NCBI RefSeq assembly: GCF_000153105.1 | Contig: NZ_CH672377.1 | Location: 346,985-406,723, forward strand | Reading direction: 5' to 3' | From: Blastopirellula marina DSM 3645 | Lineage (GTDB): Bacteria > Planctomycetota > Planctomycetia > Pirellulales > Pirellulaceae | Length of the DNA stretch: 59,739 bases | Made by a program: the position numbers and the translations under genes | The notes under the pieces: generated by a model | Seen by the model: only the letters and a program-made list of their open reading frames with translations | What the model was told of the DNA's origin: nothing | The model's database searches: none | In this document: piece after piece, positions 10,092-20,864 of the stretch | Numbering within the stretch: position 1 is the first letter of the stretch | Layout of the letters: each line of letters starts with the position of its first letter

Positions 10092-12500
10092 TTGAGTCGT
10101 TTTATTACCCAACTTGCCTTCCCCTTGGCCTGCTTGCTGGCGTTCTGCACCGCTAGCTACGCCCAGGAAGAAGTCGACTATGCACGCGACGTTCAGCCGC
10201 TGTTAGCCAAACGATGTTACTCGTGTCATGGCCCCGGCGACGTTGAATCGGGACTACATATCGATACGCGCGAAGGCGCACTGGCCGAAGCCGATTCCGG
10301 CATGGCCGCGATCGTGCCGGGCGAGCCCGACGAAAGCGAGATGCTGCGCCGCGTGCTGTCGACCGATGATTTCGAGCGGATGCCTCCAGAAGGGAAGCCG
10401 CTGAAGTCAGAAGAGGTCGCGCTGCTGCGCCAATGGATTAGCGAAGGCGCGAAATGGAAAAAGCATTGGGCGTTTGAAAAGCCAGAACCGCAGACTCCCC
10501 CCGAAGTGCAGCACCCAGAACTAGTCGCTAACCCAATCGACAACTTTGTCCTGAAGCGATTGGAAACCAACGGTCTGCAGCCGAATCCGCGCGCCGATCG
10601 CCGGACGTTGATCCGCCGCGCCTATTACGACCTGACCGGCTTGCCGCCGACCTACGACGAGATCGAAGCGTTCGCCGCCGACGATTCGCCGCAAGCTTAT
10701 GAGAACCTGGTCGACCGTTTACTCGCTTCGCCGCAGTACGGCGAACGCTGGGGACGACACTGGCTCGATCTGGTCCGCTTCGCCGAAACGAACAGCTTCG
10801 AACGCGACGGCGACAAGCCGGACGCTTGGAAGTACCGCGATTATGTGATTCGTTCGTTCAACGATGACAAACCGTACGATCAATTTCTGATCGAGCAATT
10901 GGCGGGAGACGAAATTCCGAACCCGACGCCTGAGTCGATTATCGCGACTGGTTACTACCGGTTAGGCGTTTGGGACGACGAACCAGCCGATCCGCTGCAG
11001 CACGAGTTCGACCATTACGATGACCTGGTCAACACGACCGGCAAAGCGATGCTTGGTCTGACGATCAATTGCGCTCGCTGTCATGACCACAAGATCGACC
11101 CGATCCCGCAGACCGACTATTACGAAATGGTCGCATTTATGCGCGATGTGGCGCCGTATGGAACGCGCGGCGATATCTCGAACAGTCGGCGAGAAATCAC
11201 CTCCCCAGAGGTTCGCAAACGTCATGATGAAGCGGATGAAAAAATCGGCCGCCTGCAAGGAGAGCTCGACGAGATCTATCGTCAGGTCGTCGACAAGCTG
11301 CCGGAAGGAGAGCGAAATGAAGCCCGCAATCCGAAAAAGCGCCGTGAACTTGAGAAGCGAATCGGCGAATTTCTGCCGGAGCAGAGCAAGCTTTACGAAG
11401 AGCTGCGACAGGAACTGCGAACGGCTCGCACCGAGCAGGAAAAGCTGCCTCAGCGCCAGTTTGCGATGGCCATTAACAAAGCGTTAAACCCGCCGCCAGA
11501 GACGCGATTGATGATGCGCGGCAACCCGCACGTCCCTGGGGATGAAGTGAAGCTGGGCTTCCCTGATATTTTTGAAGCTCCCGAGCCGGTGATTATTCCG
11601 CCTGCCGGTGGAAAAACGTCAGGGCGTCGCTTGGCGCTGGCCAAGTGGATCGCGTCGGACGACAACATGCTGACGTCGCGCGTCATGGCCAACCGCTTGT
11701 GGCAGCATCACTTTGGCCGCGGCATCGTCGCTTCGACCGACAACTTTGGCCAGCTCGGCTCACAGCCGACCCATCCCAAGCTGTTGGATTGGCTGGCCGA
11801 GCAGTTTGTGGCCAGCGGTTGGAGCATGAAACAGCTGCACAAACTGATCATGATGTCCAACACGTATCAAATGTCGTCGGCCGGTTCCGAACCGGCTTTG
11901 GCGAAAGACCCGGCGAACAATCTGTTATGGCGTCACGACATGCGTCGTCTGTCGGCCGAAGAGATTTACGATTCGCTGCTGGTCGCCAACGGCTCGCTGA
12001 ACGACAAGATGTTTGGCCCTAGCTACTACCCGAAGGTTTCGGACGAAGTGAAAGCAGGACAGTCGCAACCCGGCGCCGGTTGGCATGATTCGTCGGAAGA
12101 AGAACGAAACCGTCGCGCGATTTACATCTTCGTCAAACGCTCGCTCATTCCGCCGATGCTGGCGAACTACGATTTCCCCGAAACCGATGCGCTTTGCCCG
12201 GAACGTTTCGCGACGACGCAGCCGGCCCAAGCGCTCGGCATGCTCAACGGCGACTTCTTGAATGAGCAGGCCAAAGAGTTTGGCGACTTACTCCGCAAAG
12301 AAGCGCCCGGCGACTTGCGTCAACAGATCGTCTTATCGCTTGAGAAAGGCTTAGGACGCGACGCGACCGAAGCCGACATCCAAGCGGGCGAAGACCTGAT
12401 CGCCAAGCTGAAGGAGAATCACACGCTGAGCGATGATCGTGCCCTCGATCTGTATTGCTTGATGGTGCTGAACTTGAACGAATTCATTTTTATTGACTAA
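10092..12500 (+). CDS. Planctomycete cytochrome-type protein (PSCyt1-DUF1549-DUF1553)
   Basis: About 802 aa from TTG at 10092, chosen because GGAG (10081-10084) lies 7 bases before it and the result is a clean signal peptide (SRFITQLAFPLACLLAFCTASYAQ). An ATG at 10059 in frame is the alternative. Residues about 30-120 are a cytochrome-c-like domain with the haem motif CYSCH; DUF1549 follows (FAETNSFERDGDKPDAWKYR), with a second CARCH haem motif before DHKIDPI; DUF1553 closes (ALAKWIASDDNMLTSRVMANRLWQHHFG in the middle, LNLNEFIFID at the end). A charged coiled coil sits at about 385-450. The family is exported and abundant in planctomycetes; its role is unproven, often linked to polysaccharide breakdown. 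The DUF1501 partner follows. Confidence 0.9.
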   Translation: MSRFITQLAFPLACLLAFCTASYAQEEVDYARDVQPLLAKRCYSCHGPGDVESGLHIDTREGALAEADSGMAAIVPGEPDESEMLRRVLSTDDFERMPPEGKPLKSEEVALLRQWISEGAKWKKHWAFEKPEPQTPPEVQHPELVANPIDNFVLKRLETNGLQPNPRADRRTLIRRAYYDLTGLPPTYDEIEAFAADDSPQAYENLVDRLLASPQYGERWGRHWLDLVRFAETNSFERDGDKPDAWKYRDYVIRSFNDDKPYDQFLIEQLAGDEIPNPTPESIIATGYYRLGVWDDEPADPLQHEFDHYDDLVNTTGKAMLGLTINCARCHDHKIDPIPQTDYYEMVAFMRDVAPYGTRGDISNSRREITSPEVRKRHDEADEKIGRLQGELDEIYRQVVDKLPEGERNEARNPKKRRELEKRIGEFLPEQSKLYEELRQELRTARTEQEKLPQRQFAMAINKALNPPPETRLMMRGNPHVPGDEVKLGFPDIFEAPEPVIIPPAGGKTSGRRLALAKWIASDDNMLTSRVMANRLWQHHFGRGIVASTDNFGQLGSQPTHPKLLDWLAEQFVASGWSMKQLHKLIMMSNTYQMSSAGSEPALAKDPANNLLWRHDMRRLSAEEIYDSLLVANGSLNDKMFGPSYYPKVSDEVKAGQSQPGAGWHDSSEEERNRRAIYIFVKRSLIPPMLANYDFPETDALCPERFATTQPAQALGMLNGDFLNEQAKEFGDLLRKEAPGDLRQQIVLSLEKGLGRDATEADIQAGEDLIAKLKENHTLSDDRALDLYCLMVLNLNEFIFID

Positions 12501-12569
12501 CCAAACTGCAATTGCGGCGGCGATCATTTGGATCGCCGGTTCCACGTTGCAGAAATGGAGAGAAATACG

Positions 12570-14042
12570 ATGGCCCACAACAACCCTCCGCACGGCGACT
12601 TTTGCGGACGAACTCGACGCGAATTCCTTTGGGAAACCGGGGGCAAGTTCACCGGGCTCGCGCTGACGGCGATGCTGGCGAAAGATGGCTTTATGGCCAA
12701 TCAGGCCCAAGCGTCGGAAGGCGAAAAAACCTTCCAGAATCCGCTGGCGGCGAAGGCTCCCCACTTTCCGGCCAAAGCGAAGAACGTCATTTTTCTCTTC
12801 ATGTACGGCGGTCCCAGTCATGTCGATACGTTCGACTACAAGCCGGATCTCTATCCGCTTGACGGGAAGACGATTCCGGTAAAGACCAAAGGACGCGGCG
12901 GCGCGAAAAGCGAAGGGCGCGTTGTGGGGCCAAAATGGAAATTCAAGCCCTACGGCGAGTCGGGTCAGATGGTTTCGGACCTGTTCCCGCACCTGGGAAG
13001 CTGCGTGGATGACATCGCCTTTTTGAAATCGATGACGGCCGAATCGCCGATCCACGGCTCGGCGATGCTAAACATGAACTCCGGTCGCATTTTGAGCGGC
13101 TTCCCTTGCATGGGTTCGTGGGTCAACTACGGACTCGGCAGCGTCAACGAAAACTTGCCGGGGCACGTCGTCATGCTCGATCCGACCGGCGGTCCGATCA
13201 GCGGCGCCAAAAACTGGTCGAGCGGTTTCATGCCGGCGACCTACCAAGGTTCGATCTTCCGCTCCAAAGGAGCGCCGATCATCGACCTGAAGCCGCCGCA
13301 AGGAATCACGCGTGAAATGCAGCGCGACATTCTTGATACGTTGAAGGATTCGAACGATCGCCACTTGGCGTCGCGCGTCGATAACTCGGACTTAGCGGCG
13401 CGGATCGCCAGCTATGAGTTGGCCTACAAGATGCAAGAGTCGGCGCCGGAAGCGGTTGACTTCGCCGACGAAACCGAAGATACGATCAAGCTGTACGGCA
13501 TGGACGATCCGCAGACCGAAGAGTTCGGCCGACGCTGCTTGATGGCGCGCCGCTTGGTGCAACGCGGCGTCCGCTTCGTGCAACTTTACTCCGGCGGTCA
13601 CCACAACGACGCCAACTGGGACGCTCACGGCGATCTGGTGAAAAATCACACCTATCATGCCGGTCGTACCGACAAGCCGATCGCCGGGTTGCTGAAAGAC
13701 CTGAAGCGGACCGGTTTGTTGGACGACACGCTGGTAATCTGGGGAGGCGAGTTTGGTCGTCAGCCGACGGCCGAATATGCCGAAGGAACCGGCCGCGATC
13801 ACAACTCGTACGGCTTCACCATGTGGATGGCCGGCGGCGGGATCAAAGGGGGAACGACCGTTGGCGCGACCGACGAACTGGGCGCCGAAGCGGTCGAACG
13901 TCCCCTGAAGGTGAAAGACATGCACGCGACGGTGCTGCATCAACTGGGACTCGATCCCAATCATCTCAGCTACTTCTACAGCGGACTGGATCAAAAACTG
14001 ACCGGCGTCGAACACGTCGAACCGATTCACGAGATCATCTAG
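12570..14042 (+). CDS. Tat-exported DUF1501 protein
   Basis: 490 aa. ATG at 12570 is supported by GGAG (12557-12560). RTRREFLWETGGKFTGLALT near the N-terminus is a twin-arginine export signal. The mature part is DUF1501, an alkaline-phosphatase/sulfatase-like fold: VIFLFMYGGPSHVDTFDYKP, GSAMLNMNSGRI, RFVQLYSGGHHNDANWDAHG, LVIWGGEFGRQPTAE and GRDHNSYGFTMWMAGGGIKGG, with His and Asp residues at the expected metal-site positions. It follows the PSD1 gene by 69 bp, the standard planctomycete pairing, so the two products probably act together in the periplasm. Substrate unknown. Confidence 0.9.
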   Translation: MAHNNPPHGDFCGRTRREFLWETGGKFTGLALTAMLAKDGFMANQAQASEGEKTFQNPLAAKAPHFPAKAKNVIFLFMYGGPSHVDTFDYKPDLYPLDGKTIPVKTKGRGGAKSEGRVVGPKWKFKPYGESGQMVSDLFPHLGSCVDDIAFLKSMTAESPIHGSAMLNMNSGRILSGFPCMGSWVNYGLGSVNENLPGHVVMLDPTGGPISGAKNWSSGFMPATYQGSIFRSKGAPIIDLKPPQGITREMQRDILDTLKDSNDRHLASRVDNSDLAARIASYELAYKMQESAPEAVDFADETEDTIKLYGMDDPQTEEFGRRCLMARRLVQRGVRFVQLYSGGHHNDANWDAHGDLVKNHTYHAGRTDKPIAGLLKDLKRTGLLDDTLVIWGGEFGRQPTAEYAEGTGRDHNSYGFTMWMAGGGIKGGTTVGATDELGAEAVERPLKVKDMHATVLHQLGLDPNHLSYFYSGLDQKLTGVEHVEPIHEII

Positions 14043-14073
14043 AATCGCGGTTCGCGAAGAATACGAAATGCGC

Positions 14074-14103
14074 AGAGCTGGCTCCCAAGCCAGCTCTTTT
14101 TTT
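14074..14103 (+). terminator. Intrinsic terminator after the DUF1501 gene
   Basis: Perfect 10-bp stem AGAGCTGGCT/AGCCAGCTCT with a CCCA loop, running into seven T residues. Confidence 0.93.
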
Positions 14104-14222
14104 GCATTCGCCGCTCGTAACGGCAAGTCGCTCACCGACTCCTCTCCCTGCATGGGTGGCAGGAATGCTAGAATCGAGATCGCAACTTGGGTGGCACGAC
14201 TTTCGATTCAGGAGGCAGAACG

Positions 14223-15809
<1,587 letters not shown>

Positions 15810-15839
15810 TCGCGCCGCGAGTCGCAATCACCAAGAACA

Positions 15840-15867
15840 GGCCGCCGCTTTGTGCTGGCGGCTTTTT
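15840..15867 (+). terminator. Intrinsic terminator after pckA
   Basis: GCCGCC (15841-15846) pairs with GGCGGC (15857-15862) around a 10-base loop and is followed by five T residues. Confidence 0.85.
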
Positions 15868-15936
15868 CATGCGCCCTCCTAAAATTTTCCACAAGAGTTC
15901 ATCAAACGGCATGGATATTGCGATTCATCGATAGTC

Positions 15937-16398
15937 ATGAATACAACCGAATCACCCGACATCGCGGAAATCGAAAAAATTGTCCAACGCGTCGTTGAGC
16001 GTCAGCAAGCTGATTCCAGCGCGAAAGAGCGTAATCTGCGCCGACAGCGTAAAGCGAATCAACGACGCAAGCAGCGTCGCAAAATGGGACGTTCGGTGGA
16101 GGTCGTAAAATGGTGCATGATCTTTAGCGTGTTCCTTGCTTTGATCAGCATGATCGGCGTCGTCTGGACGGCCTATCAAGTCGACCGGACGGTGAATATG
16201 GTCGAGAGAGAAATCGCGCAATTCCACAAAACCATTTACAATCCGGTCGAAAATGCCGCCGCTGCATTGGGGCGACAAGTGGACGAAAGAATCGAGGATT
16301 ACTTCCAAGCAAAACCGGAAACCAAAGTGGAGAATAAAACCGACGATGGAGAGCTGAAAACAGCGGAGGAAGATCGAGTAATCGAAGACGCCGAATAA
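15937..16398 (+). CDS. Small membrane protein with basic coiled-coil N-terminus, unknown function
   Basis: 153 aa. Residues about 1-50 are a highly charged helix (EKIVQRVVERQQADSSAKER then RRQRKANQRRKQRRK). One membrane segment follows (about 56-78, WCMIFSVFLALISMIGVVWT). The rest is a second helix with heptad-like spacing (VDRTVNMVEREIAQFHKTIY) and an acidic tail. The positive N-terminal side should be cytoplasmic. I recognise no family. It stands alone after the pckA terminator; no ribosome-binding site is obvious. Confidence 0.65.
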   Translation: MNTTESPDIAEIEKIVQRVVERQQADSSAKERNLRRQRKANQRRKQRRKMGRSVEVVKWCMIFSVFLALISMIGVVWTAYQVDRTVNMVEREIAQFHKTIYNPVENAAAALGRQVDERIEDYFQAKPETKVENKTDDGELKTAEEDRVIEDAE

Positions 16399-16756
16399 GC
16401 CCGAGATCGTCAAGCCATCAGCGGATTGGTTGATTAGCATCCGCGCTGGTTAGTAGGCGTTCATCGTCGGGCTGCCAACACCGATTCAAGACGCGACATA
16501 TAAATGGTCTTGCGTTTTCAAACGTTCGCTTTTCTTCGGGCAAAACGCAATTTCGTAAAAAGCCCAACAGATAGTCGGAATCTGGCACAGCAGGTGCTAT
16601 CTAGTCGCGTGAAAGAGAACGCCGGAAACTAGTTCTTAAATCGGTCAGACTTCGGCCCCCCACCATTCGTTGCCGGACAGCCTGACAGAGCCTGCATACG
16701 TCTGCGGCTCAAACACCTGTCGTTCCCCCCAAGGTTGTTCGCTTCTGGAGATTGTC
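16399..16756. other. Intergenic region, 358 bases
   Basis: No open frame with protein-like composition, RNA gene or repeat is visible. It presumably holds the promoter of the BON-like gene; AT-richer stretches lie around 16495-16565. GCCCGA at 16399 and TCGGGC at about 16468 could pair but have no T-run. Confidence 0.4.
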
Positions 16757-17020
16757 ATGCCTGCGATGCCATTAATGTCGGCTGCGGATCGTTGTCTTGA
16801 ATTGGCGAACCGCGTTCGTCATGCGTTAGAGCTGCTTGGATATCCTGATCTCAACCACATCTCGTGCGAAGCCTCTTCTACGGACGAGATCACGTTACGA
16901 GGCTCGACGAATTCGCTTTATCTGCGTCAAGCGGCGCACGCCGTGGCGCAGCATGTACCCGGGGTCCAGAAGGTGCGCAATCGCATCGTCGTCCTCGATT
17001 CCGCACAACCGGCAGTCTGA
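16757..17020 (+). CDS. Small BON-like domain protein
   Basis: 87 aa from ATG 16757, with GGAG (16747-16750) 6 bases upstream; a longer in-frame reading from 16670 is not supported. The body, ANRVRHALELLGYPDLNHIS then ITLRGSTNSLYLRQAAHAVA and VPGVQKVRNRIVV, has the alpha-beta-beta-alpha-beta pattern and the closing PGVxxVxNxIxV of BON domains, which bind membranes or small ligands. There is no signal peptide, so it is probably cytoplasmic. The family call is by pattern only. A strong terminator follows directly. Confidence 0.7.
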   Translation: MPAMPLMSAADRCLELANRVRHALELLGYPDLNHISCEASSTDEITLRGSTNSLYLRQAAHAVAQHVPGVQKVRNRIVVLDSAQPAV

Positions 17021-17046
17021 TAAGTCGCCCCATTGGGCTGCCGCGT

Positions 17047-17090
17047 TAGGCTGGATGCATACCTGCAAATGCATCCAGCCTATTTTTATT
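17047..17090 (+). terminator. Intrinsic terminator after the BON-like gene
   Basis: Perfect 14-bp stem TAGGCTGGATGCAT/ATGCATCCAGCCTA (17047-17060 and 17069-17082) with an 8-base loop, followed by TTTTTATT. Confidence 0.92.
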
Positions 17091-17155
17091 TCTTGGGGAT
17101 TTTGGTCGCGCGTTGGACGCTATGAAGTCCAAGTTCTCTGTCTCGCTCCGTTGAA

Positions 17156-17851
17156 TTACCAGATCCACCAATGCGGATAGTGGGGCTGCAATCCCATCGC
17201 CATTCGTAGCACGACGGTGACCAACAAGTAGGTCGCATAGATCATGAACCCCAGGATGAAATCGACTTCAAAGCATCCCATCGCCGCACACGATCCGGCC
17301 GCCAAGCAGATAGAGACCCACATTAAGAGGACGGGAAACTCATCCGGCGAAATTCGGGCGAACGGAATCACCAACGCGTACAGTCCCCAGATCGCGGCGA
17401 ATGCGACCGCACATAACGAAACGCGAATCCAAAGCTCGCTGCCGTAAAACGCTTCAAGTTCGTCATTGCGAGTAAACCAATAGGCGCCGTACACCACAGG
17501 AAACGCAAGCACCAGCGACCCGATTACGAGGATCGGCGTTTTCGTCGCGTCCTCCATCCCCCGCACCAGAAATGCGATCCCTAGCACCAGGATCGCCGAA
17601 ACCAGCACGATCGCCAATGCGACCGGAGAAAATTTCGCATCCTCACGTTTGATCGGCTCAAAAACGAGCCGTCCCGCCGTATCTTTCACGCCGCCGAACT
17701 GCTCTTTCTCATGCACGACGACTTGCTCATCGAGCGTGGGGACGCGGATCGTCTTTTTGCAGTTCGGACAGGGGCCCTCTTTGCCAGCAAATTTGTCACT
17801 GACGTCATACCGTTTTAAGCAATGGGGGCAAGTAACGCGTATTTTGTTCAT
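17156..17851 (-). CDS. Zinc-ribbon membrane protein, unknown function
   Basis: 231 aa from ATG at 17851. The first 33 residues form a zinc ribbon, CPHCLKRYDVSDKFAGKEGP then CPNC, of the kind common in planctomycete proteins. After a linker come about five or six membrane segments, for example SPVALAIVLVSAILVLGIAF and TPILVIGSLVLAFPVVYGAY, ending with HYPHWWIW. The ribbon should face the cytoplasm. An earlier in-frame start at 17929 would add 26 residues without family features. It is divergent from the other zinc-ribbon gene at 18091. Function unknown. Confidence 0.75.
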   Translation of the reverse strand: MNKIRVTCPHCLKRYDVSDKFAGKEGPCPNCKKTIRVPTLDEQVVVHEKEQFGGVKDTAGRLVFEPIKREDAKFSPVALAIVLVSAILVLGIAFLVRGMEDATKTPILVIGSLVLAFPVVYGAYWFTRNDELEAFYGSELWIRVSLCAVAFAAIWGLYALVIPFARISPDEFPVLLMWVSICLAAGSCAAMGCFEVDFILGFMIYATYLLVTVVLRMAMGLQPHYPHWWIW

Positions 17852-18090
17852 GAGGGAAGATATTCCGGTCGAGAAAAGCAGGAGATTCGCTGCGTCTAGT
17901 TTGGCGAAGTCGGCAGGCTCGTCAAGCAATGCGGCGGTAAAGAATTTCAGCCGCCGCCCAAAAGCGAAGACGAGGTAAAGTCATGCCGGATCTTCCTTAA
18001 TTTGCGTTACTTACGTTTGCTACTAAACTAGAATAAGCGGCTTCCAGTTGATCGTGATGCGCTGGCGACGTTGTTAACGATGAGGTCTTC

Positions 18091-18696
18091 GTGTCGGCTT
18101 CTAAAGAAAAAGATCTGGTCTTTCTTTGCCCGAATGGGCACAAGCTGCATGCGCCGCGGCGATTGCAGGGACAAGCGGGACAATGCCCTCATTGTAACGT
18201 GAAATTCCGCGTTCCGGTGATGGACGTCGATGACGATATTCACCCCGCTGGGCACGATGCGTCGCCGCTCGACTCTTCGGTCGATATTTCTGCGTCGGCC
18301 CACAAATTGATTGGTCCCAGTCACAGCGGCGTCTTTGAGCCCGGCGCTGGGGATGGAGGCCTAAAGGACGAAGGAGGATTATCCAACGTCTTAGGACCGA
18401 GCGCATCGCGCGGTTCTTCTCCCAGCATCGCTTTCAGCGGGTATGGCCGTCTTTTTCAAGAGTTTCTCCGCCTTTGGAGCCTTCGCCGCCCTGGCGCGAC
18501 CGTCGAACTTCACCTGCCGGAAGGCGAGATCTTCGTGCCGGAGTACTTCTCTCCCTCCCGTTCGACCGCCGAATTCGGCTTTTTCGCACGGAGCCCCAAG
18601 TCGGGCGAATACACGATTCAAATCGTCCCTTGGCAGTCCGTCTGCCGGATCGTGGTCACCGGCATCAAAGAGCTGCCAACCGATTTATCCAGCTGA
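18091..18696 (+). CDS. Zinc-ribbon protein, unknown function
   Basis: 201 aa, GTG start with GAGG 5 bases upstream. The N-terminus has CPNGHKLHAPRRLQGQAGQ followed by CPHC, a zinc ribbon in which the second cysteine of the first pair is replaced by histidine spacing (CxxGH, as in other planctomycete copies). A Ser/Gly/Asp-rich linker (about 45-115) is followed by a compact domain of about 80 residues (YGRLFQEFLRLWSLRRPGAT to the end). No membrane segment. It may be a regulatory or scaffold protein; I cannot name a function. Confidence 0.75.
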   Translation: MSASKEKDLVFLCPNGHKLHAPRRLQGQAGQCPHCNVKFRVPVMDVDDDIHPAGHDASPLDSSVDISASAHKLIGPSHSGVFEPGAGDGGLKDEGGLSNVLGPSASRGSSPSIAFSGYGRLFQEFLRLWSLRRPGATVELHLPEGEIFVPEYFSPSRSTAEFGFFARSPKSGEYTIQIVPWQSVCRIVVTGIKELPTDLSS

Positions 18697-18868
18697 GCCG
18701 CGGTTAATCGGCGGTGACGAGTGCGGTTAACCCCTTAACAGGGTGTATGTTGCGTCGCCCTTGACGCCTGGGCGAATCTCGCCGGCCACAGTAAAATAGC
18801 AGCCGTTGGCTGGGAAAAACGGACGCGACCACTGCAACGCCACCATTTGGGACAGGCACAGAGAACAG

Positions 18869-19681
18869 ATGCAGGCAGATTCGACAATCCGCGTCGGCGC
18901 GGTTTCTTATTTGAACACCAAGCCGCTGGTCCATGGTCTGGCCGCCGCTCAGTCCGATATCGAGCTCGTCTTTGATCTGCCGAGTCGTTTGGCCGATCAG
19001 TTGGCCGCCGGCGACTTGGATGTGGCCCTGATTCCCTCGGTCGAGTTTTTCCAAGATCCAAGCTACGCGATCGTGTCAGACGCTTGCATCGCTTGCCGCG
19101 GCCCGGTCTGGAGCGTGAAGCTTTTTTTCCGCAAACCGCCGGCGCAAGTCGAAACGCTCGCTCTGGACGAGGGCTCGCGAACCAGCGCCGCGCTGTCGAA
19201 GATCCTGCTGTCGGAACGCTACGGCCTGAAACCGCAGACGATGCCGCTGCCGATCGACAGTTCGTTGGACTCGGTCGACGCCGACGCGGTGCTGATCATC
19301 GGCGATCGAGCGATTCACGCGCCGGACGAGCAGTTCGTCGAAGTTTGGGACCTGGGACAAGAGTGGCGCGCCTGGTCAGGCAAGCCGTTCGTCTTCGCCG
19401 CTTGGGTGGCGCGGCCCGGCTTCGACACTCCCCAAATCGCCGCGGCGTTGTCGTCCGCGCGGGACGCCGGGCTAGAGCACTTGGAAGAAATCGCCGCCGC
19501 CGAAGCTCCCCAGCATCGCCTGACCACGCAGCAGTGCTTAACATACTTGCGAGACAACCTACACTTTATCTTAGGGCCCGACGAAGAGAACGGTCTGGCC
19601 CTGTTTCACGCACACGCGGTGCAGCGAGGGCTGGCGCCGCCGAACGATCGATGGACGCGACATGATTGCGAAACTACTTGA
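18869..19681 (+). CDS. mqnA: Chorismate dehydratase, futalosine pathway
   Basis: 270 aa. MqnA dehydrates chorismate to 3-enolpyruvylbenzoate (3-[(1-carboxyvinyl)oxy]benzoate), the entry step of the futalosine route to menaquinone. The start is characteristic: IRVGAVSYLNTKPLVHGL, followed by LPSRLADQLAAGDLDVALIP, SVEFF, and later ALDEGSRTSAAL and KPFVFAAWVAR, all of the periplasmic-binding-protein-like MqnA/MqnD fold. ATG 18869 gives the usual length. mqnC begins 20 bp before its stop, so the two are translationally coupled. Confidence 0.93.
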   Translation: MQADSTIRVGAVSYLNTKPLVHGLAAAQSDIELVFDLPSRLADQLAAGDLDVALIPSVEFFQDPSYAIVSDACIACRGPVWSVKLFFRKPPAQVETLALDEGSRTSAALSKILLSERYGLKPQTMPLPIDSSLDSVDADAVLIIGDRAIHAPDEQFVEVWDLGQEWRAWSGKPFVFAAWVARPGFDTPQIAAALSSARDAGLEHLEEIAAAEAPQHRLTTQQCLTYLRDNLHFILGPDEENGLALFHAHAVQRGLAPPNDRWTRHDCETT

Positions 19682-20789
19682 GAAAGCGGTCGCCGGAGAG
19701 CGTCTGACCCCGGCCGAAGGTTTGCAGTTGCTCGAGTCGCACGACCTGGTCGCGCTGGGCCGCGCCGCTGACGCCGTGACGCGCCGTCTGCATCCCGAGA
19801 ACTACCGCACCTACAACATCGATCGCAACATCAACTACACCAACGTCTGCACGGCGGTCTGCGATTTCTGCGCCTTCTATCGCGGCCCGAAAAGCGACGA
19901 AGGATACGTGCTCTCACAAGAACAATTGATCGCCAAAGTGCAGGAGACGGTTGAGCTGGGCGGCGAGCAAATCTTGCTGCAAGGGGGACTTCATCCGAAG
20001 TTCACCCTCGAGTGGTACGAAGAAATGCTGTCTGACCTGAAGCGCCGCTTCCCGACGGTCAACATGCACGCGTTCAGCCCGCCCGAGATCTATCACTTCA
20101 CCAAGGTCAACAATCTTTCGCTGCACGAGGTCCTCTCGCGTCTGAAAGCGGCCGGTCTCGGCAGCTTGCCCGGCGGCGGCGCCGAGATTCTGGTTGATCG
20201 CGTCCGCAACGAGATCACCCGCGGCAAAGTGATGACCGACGATTGGCTCGACGTGATGCGCGTCTGGCATCAACTAGGCGGACACAGTTCGGCGACCATG
20301 ATGTTCGGCCATGTCGAAACATTGGCCGAGCGAATCGAGCATCTCGATCGTCTCCGTCAACTGCAGGATGAAACCGGCGGTTTCACCGCATTCATCTGCT
20401 GGACTTTCCAGCCGGACCATACCGACATGTCCGACGTGGCGCCGGCCGGTTCGTTTGAGTACCTCAAAACCCAAGCCGTCGCGCGGCTCTATCTCGACAA
20501 CATCCCGAACATCCAATCGAGTTGGGTCACCCAAGGCCTGAAGATGGGCCAACTGGCGTTGCTCTACGGCGCCAACGACATGGGCAGCTTGATGATCGAA
20601 GAAAACGTCGTCGCCGAAGCCGGCACCGTCCACTATCTGACGCTCGACCAAATTCGAGATTCGATCAGCGAGCTTGGCTATACTCCCCGCCAACGCAATG
20701 TTCACTACGACTTGATCCCGGTCGAACACGAGCTGAAAGCAGTCAATGCAAATCGCCTGCGCGATCAACAATTGCTGCAGTTGGTGTAG
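19662..20789 (+). CDS. mqnC: Cyclic dehypoxanthinyl futalosine synthase (radical SAM)
   Basis: 375 aa. Radical-SAM enzyme that cyclises dehypoxanthine futalosine in menaquinone synthesis. The 4Fe-4S motif CTAVCDFC is at residues 63-70 (Cys63, 67, 70), preceded by NIDRNINYTN. Other marks are ILLQGGLHPKFTLEWYEE, HAFSPPEIYH and SLPGGGAEILVDRVRN, which set MqnC apart from MqnE. It overlaps mqnA by 20 bp, which supports the pathway assignment. The remaining steps (MqnB, MqnD, MqnE) are not in the window. Confidence 0.95.
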   Translation: MIAKLLEKAVAGERLTPAEGLQLLESHDLVALGRAADAVTRRLHPENYRTYNIDRNINYTNVCTAVCDFCAFYRGPKSDEGYVLSQEQLIAKVQETVELGGEQILLQGGLHPKFTLEWYEEMLSDLKRRFPTVNMHAFSPPEIYHFTKVNNLSLHEVLSRLKAAGLGSLPGGGAEILVDRVRNEITRGKVMTDDWLDVMRVWHQLGGHSSATMMFGHVETLAERIEHLDRLRQLQDETGGFTAFICWTFQPDHTDMSDVAPAGSFEYLKTQAVARLYLDNIPNIQSSWVTQGLKMGQLALLYGANDMGSLMIEENVVAEAGTVHYLTLDQIRDSISELGYTPRQRNVHYDLIPVEHELKAVNANRLRDQQLLQLV

Positions 20790-20864
20790 AACGGCGAACC
20801 TTTATTTTCGCTTGGCCTCCTTCCGCTGTGAGTTGAAAATCTAACCGGAACGCGTGGAGCGACC

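Noticed and set aside
13392-14153. Antisense frame over the DUF1501 gene
   Set aside because: Shadow of the DUF1501 coding sequence; low-quality composition.
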